Assembly: GCF_026191915.1 (NCBI RefSeq)
Contig: NZ_JAIMBY010000001.1
Location: forward strand, 496,001-560,000
Origin: Acidiphilium sp. PA
Lineage (GTDB): Bacteria; Pseudomonadota; Alphaproteobacteria; Acetobacterales; Acetobacteraceae
Direction of reading: 5' to 3'
DNA length: 64,000 nt
Under the pieces are notes generated by a model. The model had not been told where the DNA came from, searched no databases, and saw only the letters and a list, made by a program, of their open reading frames with translations. This document shows, piece by piece, positions 27,860-36,672 of the stretch; the stretch's first letter is position 1; every line of letters starts with the position of its first letter. The translations under genes and the position numbers were made by a program.

Positions 27860-29173
27860 ATGACGGACAAAGGTGGGGCGCAGCGGTTGATACGCACCAA
27901 TCCCTTGGGTCTCTGGCCGGACTCGGCATATGACGAGATGGTGGTGCGCCAGGCTTTTTCGGGCCGTAGCCTGATCCTGGTCAATGCGCCGGACATGATC
28001 CGCCACGTGCTGATCACCCGCCACGACATCTATCGCCGGACATCGGCCGCAACTCGTTTACTCAGGCCACTGATCGGGCGCGGGTTGCTGTTGAGCGAGG
28101 GGCGGCTCTGGCGGCACCAACGGCACCTGATCGCGCCCACCCTTGCTCCGCGTTCGATCCCGACGCTCATGGTGCCGGCGGCCCGTGCGATCGATGCCTG
28201 GCGCGAGGCACTCGCCGCGCTGCAAGCACCAATTGATCTGCTCCAATCATTGCAGGGTCTGGCGCTGGAGGTTGCGTGTCAATCGATGTTCTCGCTCTCT
28301 GCAGTCCCGTTTGCCCGGGAGGTTCGCGCGCTGATCGGCAGCGCCACCATTATCAACCTGTCAAAACCGGATTATCTCGACATGATGCTGCCGGCACAAA
28401 TGCCGGCACCGCGCGATTTTCGGCGCTGGTGGTTTCAGCGACGCTGGATGGGCCTGATCAGCCGGATGATCGCGGCGCGGCAGGCGGCGCCGCCCGGTGG
28501 AGCGCCCCGCGACCTGTTCGATCTGCTACGGGCCGCCTCTGACGGGGATGGGGGCGGCGGCAAACGACAGCTGCGCGACGAGGTAGCAACCATGATCATT
28601 GCAGGGCATGAGACCACGGCGCTGACGCTGTTCTGGGCCTGCGTGCTTGTCGCGGATCATCCGGAGGCGCAGGCGAGGCTGGCGGCGGAGGCGGCGACCC
28701 TTGACCTCGCCGGCGGGGGCGCTGATCTGGCGGCAGCGCTGGAGCGGATGGTGTTTACCCGTGCCGTGGTGAACGAGACCCTACGGCTTTATCCGCCGGC
28801 GGCGATGATCACCCGGAGGGCGATGATCGCCGACCGGTGCGCAAGCGTTGCTGTACCGAAAGGCGCCACGGTGATGGTGGCCCCCTGGGTGCTGCATCGG
28901 CACCGGTCGTTATGGCGAGACCCGGAACGGTTCGACCCGGCGCGGTTTCTGCCTGATGCGCCCGGATACGATCGCTTTGCGTATCTGCCGTTCGGTGCAG
29001 GACCGCGGGTGTGCGTGGGTGCACAGTTCGCCTTGGCGGAGAGTTCGCTGGCGTTGGCCGCGCTGATGCAGCGCTTTGCTATCAGCCGGCTCGATTCTGA
29101 CCCGGTTGAGGCCGTCGTCGTATTGACAACTCACCCGAATCGAGCGCCGTTGTTTCGGCTGATACCGCGGTGA
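27860..29173 (+). CDS. Cytochrome P450
   Basis: About 437 residues. All P450 landmarks are present: I-helix IIAGHETTALTLFWA, ExxR in VVNETLRLYPPA, the meander (ERFDPARFLPD) and the heme loop FGAGPRVCVGAQFALAE with its Cys thiolate. No membrane anchor is visible at the N-terminus, so a soluble bacterial enzyme needing a separate ferredoxin or reductase is expected; neither lies nearby. The start at ATG 27860 is uncertain, since no good ribosome site is seen; an in-frame TTG at 27845 is an alternative. It is divergent from the cyclase gene with the CRP-like site between them. Substrate unknown. Confidence 0.9.
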   Translation: MTDKGGAQRLIRTNPLGLWPDSAYDEMVVRQAFSGRSLILVNAPDMIRHVLITRHDIYRRTSAATRLLRPLIGRGLLLSEGRLWRHQRHLIAPTLAPRSIPTLMVPAARAIDAWREALAALQAPIDLLQSLQGLALEVACQSMFSLSAVPFAREVRALIGSATIINLSKPDYLDMMLPAQMPAPRDFRRWWFQRRWMGLISRMIAARQAAPPGGAPRDLFDLLRAASDGDGGGGKRQLRDEVATMIIAGHETTALTLFWACVLVADHPEAQARLAAEAATLDLAGGGADLAAALERMVFTRAVVNETLRLYPPAAMITRRAMIADRCASVAVPKGATVMVAPWVLHRHRSLWRDPERFDPARFLPDAPGYDRFAYLPFGAGPRVCVGAQFALAESSLALAALMQRFAISRLDSDPVEAVVVLTTHPNRAPLFRLIPR

Positions 29174-30124
29174 TTCGGTGCGCAAGGTTCGGGCGCGGAC
29201 AGCGAGCTTGCGATAGGTCGATCCGGTCATGCGACACACAACGGTGCAGGCTGATACGCAAGCGGTGGGAGGTGGCCTGGATGAACAGGCGCACGGCACT
29301 GCCGTTGCCGCTCGGTCGCTCAAAATGTCCTGAACCATTGGCCAACAGCGCCGTGGGGACCGATCCAGCAAGTTTCGATACCGAGTGAGCAAACCCAGAG
29401 ACTATCGCAATCGCTACGGGCCGTGGGTTGGGGTAGCAGAGCGATCCGATCGACCGAGCGATCCAGGGCCCAGAACGGCATCGGCTCGGCGGCCGACGGG
29501 ATATTATGTAGAACAGCACGAAGGTCCTGCGCGGGCATGAGAAGCATAGGGTTTGCCGTCGAGAGCAGGCCACCGCAGCGGCCAGCCGGGGGGGGGCGTG
29601 CGAAAGCGCTTTGCGGCCACACTCGGCTTCGACTGCTGCGCAGTATTGCTGCTCATCGGGGAGGGGCGGACTGGCTGCCTGCATCGTATACTGACTGCTC
29701 GAAAGCTGAATACATGGTCTCCGGTTACATCGATCGAACCAGCCGCCACTAGCCGAGGAGTACCAATAAATGCGCCGCAATGCGGCGTGGGAGGCATACC
29801 CAATTTTGTTTTTGTATACTTTACGTTGGAGACAAAACATAAATTGCCAAATATTTTCGATTATGCAGAAAATTGAATAAGAAATTTAATTAGATCAAGA
29901 ATTTTACTATAGTATTACTGAATATTGGCTCCACGCATTATATTTTTATCTTTTTTACATATTCAGATTGAAGCTGAAAATAACGGCCGCTCTGCCAATT
30001 TCAGGCTGCGTTACGGCCGGCCACCTGATCTTGCCGGAACGTTACGAAGTTTTGTGGAGACAAAACGGCAGTATTGCCCTCTATTTCCATGATCGGACAT
30101 TCAAGAGATGGTGGAGGCGGTGGG
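29174..30124. other. Gene-poor 950-base interval, A/T-rich in its second half
   Basis: No frame here resembles a known protein. Several open frames up to 252 codons exist on the minus strand at 29082-29840, but they have Ser/Arg/Pro-rich compositions, overlap the P450 end and lack ribosome sites. From about 29760 to 29990 the base composition shifts to strongly A/T-rich (runs such as TTTAATTAGATC and TTTTTATCTTTTTTAC), unlike the surrounding coding DNA. It may hold promoters for the sigma4-like gene, or be remains of an acquired segment. I see no tRNA, IS ends or array. Confidence 0.5.
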
Positions 30125-30637
30125 ATGGATAAGCAGGCAGAAATGTTCGAACCGTCACACTTTGCGTGTGGCGCGGCAGTATACCCACACTCATCCGCGA
30201 AACGCACCGGTTGCCGCGATTATAGGTCACGCGTTCCCGCGCGGACAGCACGGATGGCCCTGCATGCTTTACAGTGGATCGCAGCGGCGGTCCCCACGAC
30301 GGCCCCGCTTTTCAGCCTGTCCGATTTGCGCTGGCTTGACACCGACCCAGCGGTTTCGGCGGTTATACCCTATGCACCTGAACAACATGGCTATGCCGTG
30401 CCCGTCATCAGCGAACTGATGGCCGCAGCGCTATCGCAGGTGGACGCGCGGACCCGTCACATCGTCACCTCCCTCCATCTCCTGGATGATCCTTTGTCGC
30501 TGTCAGTTCTGGGGGCACTGCATGGCCTCCTGCCGGAGCAGGTGCGTCAGATCGATGAACGGGCATTTGCGAAGATACGGCGCTGGATGCGCTTGACGAT
30601 TGCGGAACGCCGGCGATTGCGATCAGATTACGATTGA
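30125..30637 (+). CDS. Sigma-70 region 4-like protein lacking region 2
   Basis: A 170-residue protein. Residues about 98-155 resemble sigma-70 region 4 of RpoH/RpoD type: LSQVDARTRHIVTSLHLLDD, PLSLSVLGALHGLLPEQVRQ and IDERAFAKIRRWM, compared with the family pattern RERVRQIExRAxxKLR. The first 95 residues are not recognisable, and no region 2 (core and -10 binding) is present. The start at 30125 is fixed by GGAGG seven bases upstream. The -35-binding helix residues differ (LLPEQVRQ for ISRERVRQ). It may be a truncated sigma factor, a DNA-binding adaptor or a sigma mimic; its neighbours are a receiver-only protein and a double hybrid kinase. Confidence 0.6.
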   Translation: MDKQAEMFEPSHFACGAAVYPHSSAKRTGCRDYRSRVPARTARMALHALQWIAAAVPTTAPLFSLSDLRWLDTDPAVSAVIPYAPEQHGYAVPVISELMAAALSQVDARTRHIVTSLHLLDDPLSLSVLGALHGLLPEQVRQIDERAFAKIRRWMRLTIAERRRLRSDYD

Positions 30638-30824
30638 CGAATATTCTAGCATGTCGGCGGGATAACGAGCGAATACGGCATTATTGATTTGATTATGGAA
30701 TATTCTGGCTGACTTTATTCCTGCTGGATCAAAAAAAACCCTTGTGTTCATATCCGGGCCGCGCCATGTCGCCTGAAATGACGATCCTGTCAGAATGCGC
30801 GCGGCGGAAGGCCGAACAGGTTTG

Positions 30825-31196
30825 ATGAATCCCCGGTTGCCCGGTAAGCGGATTATGATTGTCGATGACGAACCGATGGTCGCAATGCTTCTCGAAAGTG
30901 CTCTCTCGGACGAGGATTGTACCATTATTGGTCCGTTCGATGGCGTCGCCAGTGCGTCTGAGGCCGCTCGCGGCGAAGATCTGGATTTTGCATTGCTCGA
31001 TGTGAATGTCGCAGATGGCAAAATTTATCCAATCGCGGAAGTTCTGGAAAGTCGAGGTATTCCCTTTCTATTGCTGTCCGGCTTCGGCGATGACGACGTG
31101 CCGGCGGGGCATGAACACTGGCCAACAGCTGGCAAGCCGTTTTCGATCGAGCCGATGATCGAGCGAATTTGCGCTGCCCTCGGTGTTGCGTGCTGA
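30825..31196 (+). CDS. Single-domain response regulator
   Basis: A 123-residue receiver domain: acidic pair in IMIVDDEP, phospho-acceptor D59 in DFALLDVNVADG, switch Ser in LLLSGFGDD and Lys in AGKPFSIEPM. There is no output domain, so it probably works as a phosphate relay or sink or by protein contact, as CheY-like and MprA-type stand-alone receivers do. The ATG at 30825 fits the fold; an in-frame ATG at 30795 adds 10 residues. It precedes the double hybrid kinase by 73 bases, which makes that kinase its likely partner. Confidence 0.88.
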   Translation: MNPRLPGKRIMIVDDEPMVAMLLESALSDEDCTIIGPFDGVASASEAARGEDLDFALLDVNVADGKIYPIAEVLESRGIPFLLLSGFGDDDVPAGHEHWPTAGKPFSIEPMIERICAALGVAC

Positions 31197-31269
31197 GCGC
31201 TACGCGTCTGATGCTGGCCATTGCTGGCATACGGGTGTCGTCTGTCGTTGGTAACATGAGGCAACACAG

Positions 31270-34200
31270 GTGACCGGCAAGGCGGCCCCGTCACCGCCGA
31301 ATATAGGTGAAGGCACTGAGCGTGGGCGGATCGTTTATGGGCACGATTGGTCCTGCACGCCGCTAGGCCCGCGCGCGAATTGGCCGGCAAGCCTGACATC
31401 GATCGTCCGCATGATGGTGAACTCCCGCTATCAGATGTGGATGGGCTGGGGTCCTGAGCTGATCTTTTTGTTCAACGACGCCTACCGGCCGACGCTCGGC
31501 GTCAAGCAGGACTGGGCGCTGGGCCAACCGGCAAGACTGGTCTGGGCTGAGATCTGGCCCGATATCGGCCCCTTAATCGACCATGTCATGCGGACTGGCG
31601 AGGCGACCTACTCCGAAGCCATGCTGCTTCTGCTCGAACGCAGCGGGTTTCCGGAAGAGACGTATCATACGTTTTCTTATAGCCCCTTGTTCGACGATGA
31701 TGGTGCGATCGCCGGCCTGTTCTGCGTCGTGGTCGAGGAAACCGATCGTGTGATCAATGATCGACGGCTAGACACGCTGAGGCATCTAGCCGCGGGCGCC
31801 GGGGCAAAGACCGAGGCTGACTTATTCAAAGTGATTGACCGCGAACTGTCGCGAAACCTCGCGGATCTGCCATTCGCCTTTACGTATGTGTTCGATGACG
31901 ACCGGACGGGCGCTCGCCTCGTCGCCCAATCAGGTCTTGTCAGCGATGATCCGGCTGTGCTGAGCGGCGAGATCTGGCCGGTGGCCGGGGTTCTGGCCGA
32001 AGCCGAAACAGTGATTATTGACGATCTCGGAACCCGGCTGGCCGGTTTGCCGCATGGCGTGTGGGACAGGCCGCCCGCGCGCGCCTTGCTGGTGCCGATT
32101 TTACAGCAGGCGCAGGGTAAGGTCGCGGCCGGGTTCATGGTGATCGGGTTGAACCCCTATCGCGCGCTCGATGCGGCGTATCGAGGCTTCATCAATCTGC
32201 TCGCCGGGCAGATCGCCGCCGGATTGGCCTCCGCCCGGGCGTTCGAGGCGGAGCGTCGGCAAGCCGCCGCGCTTGCCGCGCTCGACCGGGCGAAGACCAT
32301 GTTCTTCTCCAATGTCAGCCACGAATTTCGCACGCCTTTGACGCTCATGTTAGCGCCCCTCGAAGATGCCCTGGCGACAACCGAAGGCGCGCTGCAAAGA
32401 CAATTACTTCTTGCCCATCGCAACGGTGTCCGGCTGTTGCGACTGGTCAACAACCTGCTCGATTTTTCGCGGATCGAGGCGGGGCGCGCGCAAGCCCGTT
32501 TCGTGCCGACTGACCTCACCCTGTTCAGTGCCGAGATCGCCTCTAGCTTTCGCGCGGCGATGGAGCGGGCCGGCCTGACGCTGACCATAGAAACCGCGCC
32601 CCTGCCGGAGCCGGTGTACCTCGACCGAGATATGTGGGAAAAAATCCTGTTCAATCTGCTGTCGAACGCGTTCAAATTCACCCATGAAGGCGGCGTAACC
32701 CTGCGTGTGATGACGACCGCGGATCGCCGAGGCGCGCTGGTGAGCGTGTGCGATACCGGCATCGGGGTCGAGCCTCATGAGGTTCCACGGCTGTTTGAGC
32801 GGTTTCATCGGATCGAGGGCGCACATGGCCGCAGCATCGAAGGGAGCGGGATCGGTCTGGCGCTCGTGCAGGAACTGGTGCGCCAGCACGGCGGTGACAT
32901 CGCAGCGACCAGCACGCCCGGCGTCGGGACCTGCTTTACCGTGCAGTTGCGATTTGGATCGACACATCTGCCACCGGATCGGGTGATGCCTGGCGAAGCG
33001 CTTACGGGCTTAACCAACGCCGCTATGTTCATCGAAGAGGCGACGCGCTGGCTGCCGGCGGACGATGCGATCACGGAGGGCCCGGTCGAGCCCGACCTTA
33101 GCGTACGCGCGAGCAGCGGGCAGCATATCATCCTGGCCGATGATAATGCCGATATGCGCGACTACCTGCGTCGACTGCTCACGGCGCAGGGATACACCGT
33201 GACCGCGGCGGGTGATGGTGCCGCAGCGCTCGAGGCGGCGCGGGCGGCGCCGCCGGACCTGATCCTGTCGGACGTGATGATGCCGCAGCTGGATGGTTTC
33301 GGCCTGCTGCGCGCGGTGCGCGGGGACAAGGCGCTGGCCAGCACGCCCGTGGTGCTGCTGTCGGCCCGGGCCGGTGAGGAAGCAAAGATCGAAGGGCTGG
33401 ACGCCGGCGCCGATGATTATCTGACCAAACCCTTCGCCGCGCGCGAGTTGCTCGCGCGAGTGGCCACCAACATTCAGATGGCCCGTATCCGGCGCGAGGC
33501 CGCACGTGAGGTGATGCGGAGCGAGCAGCGTCTGGTGATGACGCGCGAGCGGCTGGATATCGCCCTGTCGACCGGACGAGTGGCAATTTTCGATCTCGAT
33601 ATCGAGAGCGGTTCCACGATGGCGTTCGGCGCGCTGGTGACGTTCTTCGGCGTACCGGAAGCGGTGGCCGCCGCCGGCCTGCCGATCGATGCATTTCTGG
33701 CAGCGATCGACCCCAGCGATCGGGCGCGCGTGACGGATGCTTTGGCCGCCGCCATCGCCGCGAACACCGCGTTCGAAGCCGAGTACCGGATAAACGGGGG
33801 CGATGCGCCAAAATGGGTGACGGCGCGCGGGACGATTCAGATCGACCGATCCGGGGGGCGGCGATTGGTGGGGGCGATCATTGATATCTCCGATGAAAAG
33901 ATCGCGCAGGATGCCTTGCTCGAACAATCCATGGCGCTCGAGGCGCTCAATCTGACGCTGGAAGATCGCATCAACACCGCCGTTGCGGAACGGTTGCAAG
34001 TTGAAGAGGCGCTGCGTCAGGCCCAGAAGATGGAGGCGGTCGGACAGTTGACCGGCGGGGTTGCGCATGATTTCAACAATCTACTGACGGTAATTCTGGG
34101 CGGGCTCGATACGATCAGGCGGCGGGGTCCGCAGGATAATCCGCGCGTGACGCGGGCACTCGACCTCGCAACGCAAGGTGCGCAGCGGGCGGCGACGTTG

Positions 34201-35160
34201 ACCGCGCGACTGCTGGCGTTCTCGCGCCGCCAACCGCTCGATCCCAAGCCGCTCGATCTTAATCTGGTCGTGCGGGACAGCACCGAATTGCTGCACCGGA
34301 CACTGGGTGAGACCATCGAACTCGAAACCGTGCTGGGCGCGCGGCTGTGGCCGGTAGAAATCGATCAGAACCAGCTTGAAAGTGCAATTCTGAACCTGGC
34401 AGTCAATGCGCGCGACGCAATGGCCGGCAAGGGCAAACTGACAATCGAAACCAGCAACACGATGCTCGATGATTCGTATACGGCAACGGATTCCGAGGTG
34501 GTGCCAGGGCAATATGCCTCGGTCTCGATCAGTGACACCGGCAGCGGTATGACTGCGGAAACGCTGAGCCGGGTGTTCGAGCCGTTCTACACGACCAAGG
34601 AAGTCGGTAAGGGGACCGGGCTCGGCTTGAGCATGGTGTACGGATTCGTCAAGCAATCGGCCGGTCATATCACGATCTACAGCGAGCCCGGCGAGGGTAC
34701 GACCGTGCGCCTTTATTTTCCGCGCTATCGCGGTGATCTTCCGGCGGCTCAAACTGATGAATGCCTCCCCACGCCTGGAGGCCTGAAGGATGAAATCATA
34801 TTGGTTGTAGAAGACAATGATGATGTGCGTTCATATAGCGTCATGATGCTGAACGAGTTGGGCTATAGCGTGATCGAGGCCGCAGATGGCGATGCAGCGA
34901 TGGTTCACTTGCAGCGTCCAGGACGGATCGATCTACTGTTCACCGACATCGTTCTGCCTGGACGGACCGGACGAGAACTCGCAACCGAAGCGCAGGCGTT
35001 GCGGCCTGGACTGCGTGTCCTGTTCACCACCGGCTACTCCCGCAACGCCATTATCCATCACGGTAGGCTCGACGCTGGCGTACACCTCCTGACCAAGCCA
35101 TTCACGTACGATCAATTGGCGCAACGCATCCGTGATGTGCTGGATGTACCGTCAGTCTGA
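31270..35160 (+). CDS. Double hybrid sensor histidine kinase (PAS-GAF-HK-REC-PAS-HK-REC)
   Basis: A 1296-residue soluble kinase starting at GTG. Order: PAS-like sensor (about 20-160, TPLGPRANWPASLTSIV), GAF (165-330), HisKA with H351 in NVSHEFRTPL plus HATPase (GSGIGLALVQELVRQHGG), receiver with D668 in LILSDVMMPQ, PAS (about 755-890), second HisKA with H933 in GGVAHDFNNLL plus HATPase (GTGLGLSMVYGFVKQS), and a terminal receiver with D1226 in LLFTDIVLPG. All catalytic sites appear intact, so it carries two kinase cores and two receivers in one chain. The second core is of the AHDFNN subtype also found in two other kinases of this window. Confidence 0.9.
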   Translation: MTGKAAPSPPNIGEGTERGRIVYGHDWSCTPLGPRANWPASLTSIVRMMVNSRYQMWMGWGPELIFLFNDAYRPTLGVKQDWALGQPARLVWAEIWPDIGPLIDHVMRTGEATYSEAMLLLLERSGFPEETYHTFSYSPLFDDDGAIAGLFCVVVEETDRVINDRRLDTLRHLAAGAGAKTEADLFKVIDRELSRNLADLPFAFTYVFDDDRTGARLVAQSGLVSDDPAVLSGEIWPVAGVLAEAETVIIDDLGTRLAGLPHGVWDRPPARALLVPILQQAQGKVAAGFMVIGLNPYRALDAAYRGFINLLAGQIAAGLASARAFEAERRQAAALAALDRAKTMFFSNVSHEFRTPLTLMLAPLEDALATTEGALQRQLLLAHRNGVRLLRLVNNLLDFSRIEAGRAQARFVPTDLTLFSAEIASSFRAAMERAGLTLTIETAPLPEPVYLDRDMWEKILFNLLSNAFKFTHEGGVTLRVMTTADRRGALVSVCDTGIGVEPHEVPRLFERFHRIEGAHGRSIEGSGIGLALVQELVRQHGGDIAATSTPGVGTCFTVQLRFGSTHLPPDRVMPGEALTGLTNAAMFIEEATRWLPADDAITEGPVEPDLSVRASSGQHIILADDNADMRDYLRRLLTAQGYTVTAAGDGAAALEAARAAPPDLILSDVMMPQLDGFGLLRAVRGDKALASTPVVLLSARAGEEAKIEGLDAGADDYLTKPFAARELLARVATNIQMARIRREAAREVMRSEQRLVMTRERLDIALSTGRVAIFDLDIESGSTMAFGALVTFFGVPEAVAAAGLPIDAFLAAIDPSDRARVTDALAAAIAANTAFEAEYRINGGDAPKWVTARGTIQIDRSGGRRLVGAIIDISDEKIAQDALLEQSMALEALNLTLEDRINTAVAERLQVEEALRQAQKMEAVGQLTGGVAHDFNNLLTVILGGLDTIRRRGPQDNPRVTRALDLATQGAQRAATLTARLLAFSRRQPLDPKPLDLNLVVRDSTELLHRTLGETIELETVLGARLWPVEIDQNQLESAILNLAVNARDAMAGKGKLTIETSNTMLDDSYTATDSEVVPGQYASVSISDTGSGMTAETLSRVFEPFYTTKEVGKGTGLGLSMVYGFVKQSAGHITIYSEPGEGTTVRLYFPRYRGDLPAAQTDECLPTPGGLKDEIILVVEDNDDVRSYSVMMLNELGYSVIEAADGDAAMVHLQRPGRIDLLFTDIVLPGRTGRELATEAQALRPGLRVLFTTGYSRNAIIHHGRLDAGVHLLTKPFTYDQLAQRIRDVLDVPSV

Positions 35161-35311
35161 TCACGATTACGTGGGTACATCGCTGTTTTGTAGGCGTGCA
35201 CGCGACTATTGGCAAAATACGTTGGTATACATGCGTGGATTTCAGTTGAAGTTTCGCTGGCCGGCCCTTTGATCGACAACAATCGGATGATCGAGCCACG
35301 CCCAATTACCA

Positions 35312-35340
35312 TTGACATCATTTTTTCCGTTTGTTATCGA
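35312..35340 (+). promoter_or_regulatory. Predicted sigma-70 promoter of the ytfQ-like operon
   Basis: TTGACA (35312-35317), 17 bases, TATCGA (35335-35340): an ideal -35 box, ideal spacing and a fair -10 box, 53 bases before the first binding-protein ATG. The surrounding DNA is A/T-rich, as expected for a promoter. Confidence 0.5.
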
Positions 35341-35392
35341 TAAAACACAACTAAATGACCGCTTCACCAGAGGCGGCGGAACGGAGGAAACA

Positions 35393-36418
35393 ATGAATTT
35401 CGCAAAGCTATTTTTGGCTACAACTGCTTTCCTCAGTGCCACGGCACTGGCAGGTACTGCGCCCGTCGACCCTTCAAAAATCACTCAGGCTCAGTCAAAG
35501 GCTGTGTGTATCAATCCATCGCCCTCGCATGTTAATCTGTCGAAGTTGGTCGTCGGGTTTTCCCAATCTGAATCGAACGCAAACCCGTTCCGCGCTGGCG
35601 AAACCAAGTCGGTTCGAGACGCTGCCGCCAGTTTTCATGTCAAGCACCTGATCTACACCAATGCTCATAGCGACGAGGCCCGACAGGTCGCAGATGTTGA
35701 GAGCATGATCAACCAAGGTGCCCAGGCTCTCGTGATTGCGCCGCTCGACGCTACTGGCCTGCAACCCGCCTTTGCCCAGGCCGCGGCGAAGCACATTCCG
35801 ATCATAACGCTGGACCGGCACACCGCCGGCACCATATGCACCGATTATATCAGCTTTATGGGATCGAATTTCTACTTCAAGCAGGGCGAGATCGACGCGA
35901 AAGAACTGGCTAAGGCAACAGGAGGCCACGCCAAAATCGCTGAAATTCAGGGCGCTTACGGCAACTCCGTCGAAGTGGCGCGCACCGAAGGGTTTGCGGC
36001 CGGGCTCAAGGCGTATCCGGGGATGAAAATCGTGACCGAGCAGACCGGCAACTGGTTCACCACGGACGCTGAGAAAGTGATGAGCCAAATTCTGCTGGCA
36101 CATCCGGACGTCAATGCCGTTTATGCGCAGGCCGATACAATGGCGTTCGGGGTGATGACGGCGTTGCGCGATGCCGGCAAAAAACCAGGTCAGGTCAAGA
36201 TCGTTTCGATCGACGGGACCAAACAGGGCGTGCAGGACATTGTGAGCGGCTGGATCTATGCCGATGATGAAACGAATCCGAGGTTTGGCCCCCTGGCATT
36301 CTACGAACTTCAGAATTGGTTCGACGGCAAGCCGGTACACCAGCACATGGTATTGACCGATCATCTGTATACCAGAGCAAACGCCGCAGCGGCCTTGAAG
36401 AATAAAATTCCGTTCTGA
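35393..36418 (+). CDS. ytfQ: Sugar ABC transporter periplasmic binding protein, YtfQ-like, copy 1
   Basis: A 341-residue type-I binding protein. Signal peptide 1-20 (FAKLFLATTAFLSATALA). The mature part has the YtfQ-type opening LVVGFSQSESNANPFRAGET, then VESMINQGAQALVIAPLDA, IQGAYGNSVEVARTEGF and NAVYAQADTMAFG. YtfQ of E. coli binds galactofuranose; ligand identity here is inferred from family. The ATG follows GGAGGAAACA. A tandem paralogue starts 255 bases downstream. Oddities: MGSNFYFKQGEID carries one extra Phe relative to copy 2, and two cysteines (in KAVCIN and GTICTD) are kept in both copies, perhaps as a disulfide. Confidence 0.88.
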   Translation: MNFAKLFLATTAFLSATALAGTAPVDPSKITQAQSKAVCINPSPSHVNLSKLVVGFSQSESNANPFRAGETKSVRDAAASFHVKHLIYTNAHSDEARQVADVESMINQGAQALVIAPLDATGLQPAFAQAAAKHIPIITLDRHTAGTICTDYISFMGSNFYFKQGEIDAKELAKATGGHAKIAEIQGAYGNSVEVARTEGFAAGLKAYPGMKIVTEQTGNWFTTDAEKVMSQILLAHPDVNAVYAQADTMAFGVMTALRDAGKKPGQVKIVSIDGTKQGVQDIVSGWIYADDETNPRFGPLAFYELQNWFDGKPVHQHMVLTDHLYTRANAAAALKNKIPF

Positions 36419-36434
36419 AACATGTCGGCGCGGG

Positions 36435-36456
36435 CCGGTCGAAGCTAGTCGACCGG
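36435..36456 (+). terminator. Hairpin after the first ytfQ copy
   Basis: CCGGTCGA/TCGACCGG forms a perfect 8-bp stem around AGCTAG, 16 bases after the stop codon. No T-run follows. It may attenuate transcription between the two binding-protein genes, or protect the 3' end of the first message so that the binding protein is made in excess. Confidence 0.45.
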
Positions 36457-36672
36457 TTCGCTGCGGCGGTCCATCAAAGGCATGATTGACGATGCAAGAA
36501 ACTGCGTTTATCTTCTAGTCCAGAACAAGGTTCTAAATTATGGAACAGACGAACGGTCTGAGGTTGGGTCAGCATGATCGTGCTGGCCCTAGCGGTTCAG
36601 GTTGTTCGATACGGTTCGGTCGGGATAATTCTGCCTTTTCTTGCTGCCGCCAATAAACGGAGGAAACCAACA

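Noticed and set aside
29082-29840. 252-codon open frame on the minus strand
   Set aside because: Overlaps the end of the P450 gene, has Ser/Arg/Pro-rich composition, no ribosome site and no family resemblance. I could not support a pseudogene call either.
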